DNA of 64,000 bases from Nostocoides sp. (GTDB lineage Bacteria > Actinomycetota > Actinomycetes > Actinomycetales > Dermatophilaceae): the NCBI GenBank assembly GCA_016716625.1, contig JADJVJ010000006.1, positions 744,001 through 808,000 on the forward strand, in the 5' to 3' direction. Numbering within the stretch: position 1 is the stretch's first letter; each line of letters opens with the position of its first letter. Position numbers and translations under genes: made by a program. Shown in pieces: positions 34,016-42,792 of the stretch. The notes below the pieces were generated by a model, which did not search any database, had not been told where the DNA came from, and saw only the letters and a program-made list of their open reading frames with translations.

Positions 34016-35859
34016 GCAACGACCCTGAGCCTGCACGCGCGTCGGTGTGGCGCGCCCTGCGGGCCGCCATCAACCTCGCTCTGAACGCCAGCACGCCCAC
34101 GCTGGTGGCGCTGGCCCTGACCATGACCGCAGGCGCGCTGTCGCCGATGCTCCTGGCTTGGCTCATACGGGCCGCCGTCGACCTTCTCACCACCGATGCT
34201 GGCCGTCGATCGCTGATACCGGTGGCGATGGCCCTGATTGGTGCCTCCCTGCTCTCAGCCCTTGGACCGGCCTGGGTGCGCTTCCTACAGGCGGAACTCG
34301 AGCGATCCGTTGAGCGGATGACCCGGACCCAGTTGTACGGCGCGGTCTCGCGTATCCCTTACCTTGACCGTCTCGAGGCACCTGAATTCCGCGACCGGAT
34401 GCGGATGGCAGACCACGCCAGCCGCGGAGCCCCGGCCCAAGTGGCCGGTTCCGCACTAGGCATCGTCACCGGGGCGATCGGGGTACTGGGCTTGGTCTCT
34501 GTGGTGTGGACCACCTCCCCAACCGCCGCTGGTCTCCTCTTGGCCGGAGCTATACCGGCAGGTGTCGCCGAGCACCGCCTCAATCACGCACGGGCCACGA
34601 TGATCCGCGGCATCACCGAGCACGAGCGCCGCCAGATCTTCTACTCCGACCTCATCCAATCCCTCGACTCCGCGAAAGAGTTGCGCCTGTTCGGGACAGG
34701 CAACCTCTTCCACGCGCGCATGCAGCACGAGTTGACCGAGATCCACCAACAACAACGCGCCGTCGACCGCACTCAACTGCGAACACAACTCGCCCTCGGG
34801 CTCTGCGGCGCCGCCCTCGCCGGCGCAGCCGGTGTGGCCGCCCTAGCCACCCACAGCCAAGACAACACCACGGCAGGCGGTGTAGCAGCCGTCTTCCTGG
34901 CCATCCTCGCCATCCAAGGACTGCTCACCGGAACCATCGCCAGCATCAGCTCACTGCAGCTCGCGATCCTGCTTTTCACTGAGTACCACACACTCTTGGA
35001 GACACTCGACCACGATCCCCCACAAGTGACGTCCCCAAACCAGAACCATCACCCCATGGAGAGTGGCCTAGTTCTTGAAGATGTCTGGTTTCGCTACCAG
35101 GCCGACTCACCCTGGGTGTTGCAAGGCGTGAGCATGCGCATCGCCCCCACCGAGATCGTCGCTCTCGTCGGCAGCAACGGCGCCGGGAAGAGCACCCTCA
35201 TCAAACTCATCGCGCGCCTGTATCAGCCCACTCGCGGCATGATCCGCCTGGATGGAGTCGACATCGCCTCCATCGACTTGGAGGACTATCGCCGCCAGGT
35301 CTCGGGCGTCTTTCAGGACTTCATGACCTACGAACTGACGCTCGCCGAGAACATCGGATTAGGGAATGCGGACGGAGCTCTCGAGCTCGCGATCGACCAC
35401 AACCGGCTCAGCGCCGCGGCAACCCAAGCCGGCCTCGATGAGTGCATCGCCAGCTTGCCTCGTGGACCGCAGACACTCCTGTCACGAATCTTCACCGACG
35501 ACGAGCAACGTCAGGGCTCCCTTCTGTCTGGTGGCCAATGGCAGCGGGTGGCGCTGGCGCGTGCTGCCTACCGAGGCCCCCGCAAGGTGCTCATCTACGA
35601 CGAACCCAGTTCCGGACTCGACGCTGACGCGGAAAAAGAACTCGTGGCGGCCATGACAGAGCACGCCGAAGCAAGCGCACAACTGATCATCTCCCACAGG
35701 TTGGGCATCACCCGCTATGCCGATCGCATCGTCGTTCTCGAACACGGCCAAGTCACCGGTGACGCGGGCCACGAGGAACTTCTCGGCACGCACACGCTGT
35801 ACTCGCGCATGTTCCTTCAACAGGCGGCCGGTTACACCACCGGGCAGCATCATCGATGA
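34012..35859 (+). CDS. ABC exporter, fused permease and ATPase
   Basis: This 615-residue half-transporter has an N-terminal domain with six helices (residues about 25-320) and a C-terminal ATPase with Walker A VGSNGAGKST, signature LLSGGQWQR, Walker B KVLIYDEPSSGLD and switch ISHRLG. It lacks the C39 peptidase domain found in double-glycine bacteriocin exporters, so leader removal must be done by another enzyme; the adjacent S26 peptidase fits. The GTG start overlaps the thioredoxin-like gene stop and the stop overlaps the peptidase start, giving full translational coupling. I infer that it exports the Cys-rich peptide. Confidence 0.88.
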   Translation: MSNDPEPARASVWRALRAAINLALNASTPTLVALALTMTAGALSPMLLAWLIRAAVDLLTTDAGRRSLIPVAMALIGASLLSALGPAWVRFLQAELERSVERMTRTQLYGAVSRIPYLDRLEAPEFRDRMRMADHASRGAPAQVAGSALGIVTGAIGVLGLVSVVWTTSPTAAGLLLAGAIPAGVAEHRLNHARATMIRGITEHERRQIFYSDLIQSLDSAKELRLFGTGNLFHARMQHELTEIHQQQRAVDRTQLRTQLALGLCGAALAGAAGVAALATHSQDNTTAGGVAAVFLAILAIQGLLTGTIASISSLQLAILLFTEYHTLLETLDHDPPQVTSPNQNHHPMESGLVLEDVWFRYQADSPWVLQGVSMRIAPTEIVALVGSNGAGKSTLIKLIARLYQPTRGMIRLDGVDIASIDLEDYRRQVSGVFQDFMTYELTLAENIGLGNADGALELAIDHNRLSAAATQAGLDECIASLPRGPQTLLSRIFTDDEQRQGSLLSGGQWQRVALARAAYRGPRKVLIYDEPSSGLDADAEKELVAAMTEHAEASAQLIISHRLGITRYADRIVVLEHGQVTGDAGHEELLGTHTLYSRMFLQQAAGYTTGQHHR

Positions 35860-36380
35860 GACTCATCGTCCCCGCCACCGCCGTGGCGGCCCTTCTCATC
35901 GGTCTTACGCGTCAACGTCTGCGCCTGGTAGTCGTCCAGGGCAGGAGCATGGAACCCACGATCCACGACGGCCAGCGCCTCCTGTTTCGTCGAACCAAGC
36001 CGACACGTCTCCGAACCGGCGCAGTCACCCTCTTCACCAACCCCCTGCACCAAGTCGGCGTCGGTCCACCCCAAATGGTCAAAAGGCTTGTGGCGGTCGG
36101 AGACTCTCCGACCCCAAAGGCCGTCCTTGACGCATCCAATCGGATCCCCCCGGGGATCAGGACGAGTTTGAGCGTGGCCGAGGACATCCCCACCGTCGTA
36201 CCGGAGGGCTACGTCATGGTCTTGGGCGACTCCCCCGGTCTCGACTCGGCTCTGCTGGGGCCGATAGACGCCCACCTCGTCTGGGGCCAAGCTGAGGTCC
36301 CGGGCCAACGCAGCCGGGAAAGCGCAGGCGCGCGACACGGCAGTAGCTGGTTCCTCCGAGACCAGTCGGCCCAGTGGTAG
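35856..36380 (+). CDS. S26-family signal peptidase
   Basis: This 174-residue type I signal peptidase-like protein has one N-terminal helix (residues 3-18), catalytic Ser31 in GRSMEPTI, and Lys76 in MVKRLVAVGD, the Ser/Lys dyad of S26 enzymes. The later box LGDSPGLDSALLGPI corresponds to the conserved GDNxxxSxDSR segment. Its placement as last gene of the peptide operon, with a 4-base overlap, suggests it is a dedicated leader peptidase for the Cys-rich peptide. A general secretory role is less likely because it is tied to an accessory island. Confidence 0.85.
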   Translation: MRLIVPATAVAALLIGLTRQRLRLVVVQGRSMEPTIHDGQRLLFRRTKPTRLRTGAVTLFTNPLHQVGVGPPQMVKRLVAVGDSPTPKAVLDASNRIPPGIRTSLSVAEDIPTVVPEGYVMVLGDSPGLDSALLGPIDAHLVWGQAEVPGQRSRESAGARHGSSWFLRDQSAQW

Positions 36381-36914
36381 TTGCCTAACCCGGATCGGCT
36401 CGTAGCATTCGACCGGCGCGGAAGCCAACCACACCGATGCAGGGGGAAGGTGTGCGGGGGCAGCGGGCCTAACGCGGCCACCACCTCACCATGGCCGAGG
36501 GCGCCGACTCCGGCCAGATCTGTCTCCTAGGTCCACTACGGCTTGCCGCCGGTGTCTCCTGGACGGTGACCACCCCGGCTCGGCCCCGTCGCACCCGCTC
36601 GACCGAGAACATCGTGAGGTGCAACGTCGGCGTCTGTTCGAGCAAGGTTTCGGCTCCTCCGTCTCAAACTCCTCGCAGATGATCGGTCTCAAAGTCCCGG
36701 CTCGCCGCATGCGCTCGTCTCAGAATCCCTCGCTCCGGACAGCGCCTCCGTCGAGTCCGAGCGAAAGTGAGAACGGGGACCGAGTGAATTGAGACTCGTG
36801 AGACCGGCAGCGTCCCTCGCGCGAGGCACAAGACGTCAGATGGGACTGCTGAAGGTTCGGTTGACCCCGGCGGTGGTGGTGGAGCATCCGCGGTGACTGG
36901 CACGGCAGACGGTC
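36381..36914. other. Gene-poor right flank of the island
   Basis: This 534-base stretch has no gene I can support. Several short frames exist on both strands without recognisable products. It holds three GTCTCA words at 36661, 36686 and 36717 in opposite orientation to the left-flank TGAGAC words, plus a looser pair near 36789-36805. It looks like degraded mobile-element or promoter DNA. Confidence 0.65.
36661..36722 (-). repeat. Inverted TGAGAC array, right flank
   Basis: On the minus strand TGAGAC occurs at 36722-36717, 36691-36686 and 36666-36661, spaced 31 and 25 bases. The outermost is preceded by GGATTC, giving GATTCTGAGAC, the same longer word as at 29530-29539 and nearly as at 28411-28420. 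The orientation is opposite to that on the left, as expected for transposon ends. Confidence 0.5.
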
Positions 36915-37385
36915 TCATGGGCGGGCGCGCGCGTCCCTTGAGGCATTGGCGGCAACACGCTCCATGCGGTACATAAGCGCGGCAGACGGTGTCACTCGGC
37001 CGTGGCGATAGGTCGAGAGCCGAGTGCGGGAGGTGCCGATGCGTTCGGCGAACTCGGCTGTGCTGAGACCGGACTCGTGCACCAGCTCCGACACTCGCGT
37101 GGCGACTGCTGCCCGCTCCACCTCCTCTGCTCGGCGCCGTGCGCGTGCGATCGCACGGTTCAGGAGAGGGCCGAGGCCGAGGATCTTCTCCGCTCGGGTG
37201 TACTCCTCGACCTGACGCGCCACGGGCCCCCACGGGTCCCGACCGATCTCCGTGGTGAGGATGGCCCAGTCCCGGATCGACCCGCGCTCAAGGACTGCGA
37301 CGAGGGCCTCGAACGGCCACGAGACCAGCGGAGCCGCTGCGTCGACATCCACGTGACGGAGTCGGCGCAGGGCAGGCGTCGTCAT
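36915..37385 (-). CDS. XRE-family helix-turn-helix protein, putative antitoxin
   Basis: This 156-residue protein has a C-terminal helix-turn-helix (LSTAEFAERIGTSRTRLSTYRHGRVTPSAALMYRMER) after an N-terminal region rich in charged helices. Its start overlaps the stop of the nucleotidyltransferase gene by 4 bases. DNA-binding proteins in this position usually repress the operon and neutralise the enzyme. The order toxin-then-antitoxin is the reverse of many pairs. The antitoxin role is inferred from context. Confidence 0.7.
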   Translation of the reverse strand: MTTPALRRLRHVDVDAAAPLVSWPFEALVAVLERGSIRDWAILTTEIGRDPWGPVARQVEEYTRAEKILGLGPLLNRAIARARRRAEEVERAAVATRVSELVHESGLSTAEFAERIGTSRTRLSTYRHGRVTPSAALMYRMERVAANASRDARARP

Positions 37386-38083
37386 GACTCACCCCGCTGG
37401 ATCATCTCCAGCAGCAGGTCGGCCATGTCGGTGCAGACCGCGGTCACTGAGGCCCAGTCGTGCCAGCGCACGTTCAGTTCCTTGTAGCTCGCGAGCTGCG
37501 CAGTGACCCGGGGATCCTTGGGTGCCGGCTCGGCCAGCCGGAGGGTCAGCGCAGTGAGCACGGAGTCCCCCTCGTTCGAGCGATCGGCGTAGTAGTCGTC
37601 GATCCTCGCGAGGACCGACGCGGCCGCCAATTCGCCGAGGCGCTCGATGAGTGCCGCCGTGTCGAGGTAGTCACGGGTGGCGTTGCGCTGGACGACGAGG
37701 TATGCCTTGACCCGCAGCATCTCGGGAAGCGTCGGGGCGCGCACGCATTCGCCAGCCCCAAGGTCAACGTCCTCGACCTCAAGAGGGCGAGTTCGGCGCA
37801 ATTGGCGAAGGCCGGCTTCGATGCCGTCGAGACTTCCCAGCAAGGCAAGTGGCGGGCTGCTGGCCCGCACGGACGTCACCCAACTCTCGCTCGCCTCGAC
37901 CGCTTCAACGACCTCGGCATAGCGCTCGGCGAGATCGCTGATCACATGGTCGTGATCCAACGAGAGCTGGTGCTCGGCGTGCAGGGCCGAGGCCGTGCCC
38001 CCGACGAGGACGGCATCGGGGACCAGTTTCTGGAGCTTGGCCGCCGAACGCAGAACCGCCTGCAGCCGAGGCGACCGTGACAT
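37382..38083 (-). CDS. AbiEii/MenT-type nucleotidyltransferase, putative toxin
   Basis: This 233-residue protein has the nucleotidyltransferase motif VLVGGTASALHAEHQLSLDHDHVI, which corresponds to GG(S/T) and the two-metal DxD. A C-terminal helical half follows, with LPEMLRVKAYLVVQRNATRDYLDTAALIERLG, a pattern common in AbiEii-type proteins. Such enzymes block translation by adding nucleotides to tRNA, or give phage defence. It lies just outside the island, with a GTATGCC word inside the gene, so it may be older in this genome than the peptide cassette. Confidence 0.75.
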   Translation of the reverse strand: MSRSPRLQAVLRSAAKLQKLVPDAVLVGGTASALHAEHQLSLDHDHVISDLAERYAEVVEAVEASESWVTSVRASSPPLALLGSLDGIEAGLRQLRRTRPLEVEDVDLGAGECVRAPTLPEMLRVKAYLVVQRNATRDYLDTAALIERLGELAAASVLARIDDYYADRSNEGDSVLTALTLRLAEPAPKDPRVTAQLASYKELNVRWHDWASVTAVCTDMADLLLEMIQRGES

Positions 38084-38096
38084 GTCCCTGAGTGTA

Positions 38097-39003
38097 TCAG
38101 TTCCGATACGTACGCACGCCCATCCATGCCGCGAGTGACTTCACCTCGGCTCCGATGCGACGCCGGCGGTCGGTGCTCCAGTGGCCGTCCTCGTGGATGG
38201 CGTCGACTCGGAGTCTGCCGCGGTCCAACTCGGTAGTGCAGTCGATCCTGCCGACCAACTCGTCCCCATCGAGCACCGGAAGCGCCCAGTACCCCCACCG
38301 CCGCTGGGCCGCCGGCTTGTACATCTCCAACTGGTAGTCGAACTCGAACAGCTCCACCATCCGCGTGCGGTCGAAGACGAGCCGGTCCAGCGGAGAGAGC
38401 AGCACCGTGCGGCCCTCGAACTCGCCCACCTGGGCAAGCGCCGTCGGGTCGACTCGCCACTCTCCCTTGAGCCCCTCGATCATGCACGGCTCGCCGGCTT
38501 AGCCGACGCCCATGACATCGTCATCGGGGGCGATGGCCCGCTTGCTCCGCTCCACCCCGAGCGCGGCCAGCCGCCGACTCTCCCGCCGTGCCCGGGCCTC
38601 GCCGAGCGGCACCGCAGCGCTCACGGCATACACCCTCTCGGCGAGATCCCAGAGCGGCAGGCGCCCTTCGCGCCTCGCCACCGCGACCTCGCCCCGCGCG
38701 ACCATCTGGTCGAGCAGCCGGGCGCGGCTGCGGTCGTTGTTCCACCCCGATGAGCGCCAAGGCACCGCCTAGGTGTTCGGCAGCTCGGCACTCGGCAGTG
38801 GCCCATCGACGCGGTTCGTATGCCGCCCCGATCCGGCTCCACAGGGCCAGGTCGACGTGCGGCACCACCGCCGGCGTACCAGAGGCAGCGACCTGCAGCA
38901 GGGTGAGGTGCCGCAGCACATCGAGCACATCGGTGGGGAGCGGGCGGGCGAGCAGCTAGGCGCGAACGGCGATCCGGCGCGCGTCGCGTCGACTCAGGTG
39001 ATG
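38097..39003 (-). pseudogene. Decayed YcaQ/AlkZ-like winged-helix gene
   Basis: Three separate frames together spell a protein of the winged-helix family related to DNA glycosylases AlkZ/YcaQ. The N-terminal part (HLSRRDARRIAVRA) meets a TAG at 38956-38958 and continues LLARPLPTDVLDVLRHLTLLQ. A frame change with missing sequence follows near 38770. The middle part (IPWRSSGWNNDRSRARLLDQMVARGEVAV) ends in TAA at 38499-38501, and the same frame continues AGEPCMIEGLKGEWRVDP to 38097. Two nonsense codons and a deletion make it non-functional. Intact members protect or repair DNA against crosslinks. Confidence 0.8.
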
Positions 39004-39042
39004 GCGCGCGGCCACGGTGCATCCTGGCACGGCCGCCTGACT

Positions 39043-39402
39043 TCAGCCTTGGCAGAGGCAGAAGGGATGGCCTGCAGGGTCGAGGAACACCCGGAACGTG
39101 GTCCCCGGCTGGTGGTCATGCTTGGTTGCGCCCAGCCCGAGGACGGCCGCTTCCGCCGCGTCGAGATCGTCGACGTCGACATCGATGTGCATCTGCTGAG
39201 GCACCTCCTGACCAGGCCAACGAGGTGCCGTGAACCCGTCCACTTTTTGGAAGCCGATGGAGTCGCCGTACTCGGCGCGCACAGACCACCAGTCGTCGCC
39301 GCCCGGCTTCACCTCCCAGTCAAGGAGGGCGCCGTAGAACTCCGCGAGGGTCTTGGGGTCGGGGCAGTCGAGGACGACAACGGGGTAGCGAGCGATAGCC
39401 AT
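39043..39402 (-). CDS. Glyoxalase/bleomycin-resistance-like VOC protein
   Basis: This 119-residue protein is a single vicinal-oxygen-chelate unit. It opens VVVLDCPDPKTLAEFYGALLDWEV and ends FRVFLDPAGHPFCLCQ, both typical of the glyoxalase-like subgroup common in actinobacteria. QMHIDVDVDDLDAAEAAVLGLGA lies between. Activity is unknown. It is divergent from the WYL regulator gene, 54 bases away, which may regulate it. Confidence 0.82.
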   Translation of the reverse strand: MAIARYPVVVLDCPDPKTLAEFYGALLDWEVKPGGDDWWSVRAEYGDSIGFQKVDGFTAPRWPGQEVPQQMHIDVDVDDLDAAEAAVLGLGATKHDHQPGTTFRVFLDPAGHPFCLCQG

Positions 39403-39456
39403 GGCAGCACCGTAAGGGGGTAAGCGGACGTTTCGCGTCCGGATAGCCTTCGGGGT

Positions 39457-40468
39457 ATGCCGTCTGGGTCACCGGCCGCCCGCGCCTTGGTGGCGCTCGA
39501 GCTCATCGAGCGCCGACCCGGGATCACCGCGGCCGATCTCGCTCATCGCCTCGGCGTGACCGATCGGGCTGCCCGCCGGTACGTCGCCACCTTGCGCGAA
39601 GCCGGGATCCCGGTCGAGGCGGCTCGCGGCCGGGATGGTGGGTATCGGCTCGGTCGGGGCCTGCGGCTTCCGCCGCTGCACTTCGGTGCGCCGGAGGCGT
39701 TGGCCCTGGTGATGGCCGCGCTGGACGGCCATCACGATGTGGCCGATCCCGAATCGCTGGTCGGCGCGGCGATCGCTCGAATCCTTCGCGCCCTGCCGGC
39801 ATCCGTTGCAGCGCAGGCGGATTCGATGCGCAGGTCGGCCACGTCGGTGCCCAACCGCACGGCGGCTCGGCCGAGTCCGGAGATCACGGCAGCTCTTGTG
39901 GGACTCTGCAGCGAGAGCCGGCTTGCGCGCCTGAGCTACACCACGGAGGCTGGTCGGCGGCTGAATGTCGAGGTCGAGCCCTGGTTCGTCGTGGTGCGGC
40001 ACGGTCGGTGGTATCTCTTGTCCCGACTCCTGCCCGCGCATGACGTCAGGGCCTACCGGGTGGACCGTGTCAACGCCGTCACGCCCCTGGCGGGCCAGTT
40101 CGACCCACCCCGGGGCATCGATCCCGTCGCCCTGCTGGAGAGCCATCTCGCCTCGGGGTGGGCCCACGGTGCCGTCATCGTCATCGAGGCGCCCATCGAC
40201 GATGTCTCCCGGTGTCTGCCCACGCACCTCGGGCGGCTGGAAGCGCTCGAGGACGGCGACCCGGCTGGTCGGGTCGACGAGTGATCCGGCGATGTACGCC
40301 CAGGGCCTCGCCTACTGCCCCGCCCCGTTTCGGGTGCAGGACGGCGACGAAGTCCGTGCGGCCGTCCTCACCCTCGGCCAACGCCTGCTCGTGGCGGGGA
40401 CGGCGGCTCCAGGTCGGCGTAGGGCAGCCAGCCTGCCGACGTCAGTGGTGCAGCCGCGGGATCCATGA
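39457..40468 (+). pseudogene. WYL-domain transcriptional regulator, frameshifted
   Basis: The frame from 39457 gives a DeoR-like HTH (LIERRPGITAADLAHRLGVTDRAARRYVATLR), then the WYL domain (LSYTTEAGRRLNVEVEPWFVVVRHGRWYLLSRLL). It stops at 40284 after 275 residues. The expected C-terminal WCX part continues in the next frame from about 40250: TRLVGSTSDPAMYAQGLAYCPAPFRVQDGDEVRAAVLTLGQRLL. A single-base gain or two-base loss near 40245-40262 explains this. It is either a real mutation or a sequencing error; the DNA-binding half may still be made. Confidence 0.7.
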
Positions 40469-42671
40469 CGGGCCGGTGTGCGCGCGCCGCCCGAGCAGGC
40501 TGAGCACGGCGGGCAGCATGACGCTGCGCACGAGGGTGGCATCGAGCAGGACCGCCGCGGCGAGACCCACGCCGAGCTGCTTCATCTCCAAGGACGACAA
40601 CGTCCCGAAGACGGAGAACACCCCGACCATGACCGCCGCCGCGCTGGTGACTACCCCGGCCGACCGGGCCACGCCGATCCGCACCGCCGACCGCGGGTCC
40701 CGCCCGGCGTCATATGCCTCACGCACTCGGCTGAGGACAAACACGTGGTAGTCCATCGACAGGCCGAAGAGCACGACGAACATGAGCATCGGCAGCCATG
40801 ATGCGATGGCGCCGGTCGAGGTGAAGTCGAGCAGCCCCTCGGCCCAGCTCCCACCGAAGACCAAGGTGAGGACCCCGTATGCCGCGCCCGCCGACAGCAC
40901 GTTGAGCGCCACGCTGGTCCCCGGCGAGCCACAGCGAGCCAAAAGACACCGTCATCACGACGAGGGTGAGCACGAGGACGAAGGCGACGACCCAGGGCAG
41001 CCGGCCGTCCATCCACGCGCCGAGATCCGTCGCTTCGGCCTGCCCTCCCACGTGCACGGACGCCCCGTCGACCCCGGCGAGGTCACTCTGGATCTGCGGC
41101 ACGAGGCGATCCCGCACGGTGTCGACCAGGGCGGGCATTCGCTCGTCCGAAGCGTCCAGCGCCAACCCCACATCCAGCACGCTCACGGCCTGATCGGTCG
41201 ACCGACGCACCTGGTCCGCAACGCCGGAGACGTGCTCGAGCCCCCGGGCTGTCGTCGCGGCGGCCTGCAGCGCAGCGTCAACCCGGGCGGTGGCCGAGGC
41301 CGGTGCCTCGACGACGATCTGCACCGCGGTGCCATCGGTCGGGACGGCTGCCTCGAGCTGCGTGAAGGCGGCGACGACCTTGAGGTCCTGCGGCAGGGTC
41401 TCGATGCCACCGAGCGAGGTTCGCATGCCCAGAGCCGGGGCGGCGAGTGCGATCAGCACGGCGCCGCACGCCAGCGTCCAGGCCAGCGGGCGTCGGACCA
41501 CCCGGCCGGCGAGCCGACCCCATGCGGAGTCCAGCGACCCCTCCTTGGCTTGGCGTCGCTTGGTGAACGGGAGCCGCAACGCGTTGACCCCACGGCCAAG
41601 GACCGCCAGGAGCGCCGGCAGGGTCGTCGCGGCCGCCAACACCGCAGCGAGGACCACGAGGATGGCGCCCAGGGCCAGCGAGGTGTAGAGCCCGCCCGCG
41701 ACGAGCATGCCCGACATCGCCACCACCACCGTGAGCCCCGAGATGACGACGGCCCGGCCGGCAGTCGCCCCGGCGATGGCGATGGCGTCCCTGGCCGAGG
41801 CGCCCGCCGCTTGCTCCTCACGCACCCGGCGCATGGTGAACAGGGCATAGTCGACGCCCACGGCGAGCCCGATGAGCAGGACCAGGCTCTGGGTATTGGG
41901 GTCCACCGCGACGAGCCCCCGTGAGGCAGCCGCGGTGACGCCCAGAGCCACAGCGACGCTGCCGATGCCGAGCAGCAGGGGCACCCCGGCCGCGATCACC
42001 GCACCGAAGGCAAAGAGCAACACGAGGAGCGTGACGGGCAGGCTGATGAGCTCGGCCCGCTGGAAGTCGGCGCCGAGCGTGGCATTGATCTCGGAAGTGA
42101 TCGACCCTGCGCCGATCTGTCCGACCTCCACCTCCGGGTGTGCCGCGGCAAAGGCCCGGGTGGCCGCGAGCATCGGATCGACCACCTCATCGGGTTCGGG
42201 CAAGGCGGTCGCCGCGTCGGAGTCAGCTCGAAGGACGACCGGCAGCACCACGCTGCGACCGTCCTGGCCGGGGAAGGGGGCGCCGACGTCCGCGACTCCT
42301 TGGGCACCCACATACGCGGCCGCGAGATCCCTGCCCAGATCGGTCGCAGCCTGCGGGTCCAGCGGGCCGCGCCGACTGGTCGCGATGACCGTCTCGGTCG
42401 GCTCGCTCGCCAGTCCGGGGCGCGCCGTGAGGCGATTAGCGACCGCGGAGTCCCCGACGAGCTGGTCGCTGGCCGGCATCGTTCGCGGCCCATCTCCCAT
42501 GAGGACAACCCCGCCGGCCACGAGCAACGCCGACAGGGCCAGCACGAGCCAGCGGTGGCGGACACACCACGCCGTAAAGCGCGACTGGGGGTGCGGGGGT
42601 GGAGTTGGAGGTGCGGTCGAGGTCGGAGCGAGCGTGGACTCCACAGTGGATTCAGGCATACCTCCCAGCAT
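40442..42671 (-). pseudogene. MMPL/RND-family transporter, frameshifted
   Basis: The gene would encode about 740 residues with two membrane halves. The first frame (from 42671 or an inner ATG at 42659) covers the first helix, outer loop, and sterol-sensing-like core (GLAVGVDYALFTMRRVREEQ) and reaches MTVSFGSLWLAG. The rest continues in another frame: TSVALNVLSAGAAYGVLTLVF through LFGLSMDYHVFVLSRVREAYDAG to 40442. The switch falls at a CCCC run (40919-40922 on the plus strand); one base less restores the frame. MMPL proteins export lipids or drugs. It may be a true pseudogene, a phase-variable site or an assembly error. Confidence 0.75.
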
Positions 42672-42792
42672 TGGGCCGTGGGGTGGGTCTGGGCTGTGGG
42701 GCAGGTTCCCGGAACGACCCTGGGGTTATCCCCACCACCACCGTGGTGCTGTCAGGGTTCCCCTCACTGGCCAGGCTTCGTAGGTTGGAGCC

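Noticed and set aside
36490..36682. Small gene in the right flank of the island
   Set aside because: The frame has no ribosome site, is low complexity and covers part of the GTCTCA array.
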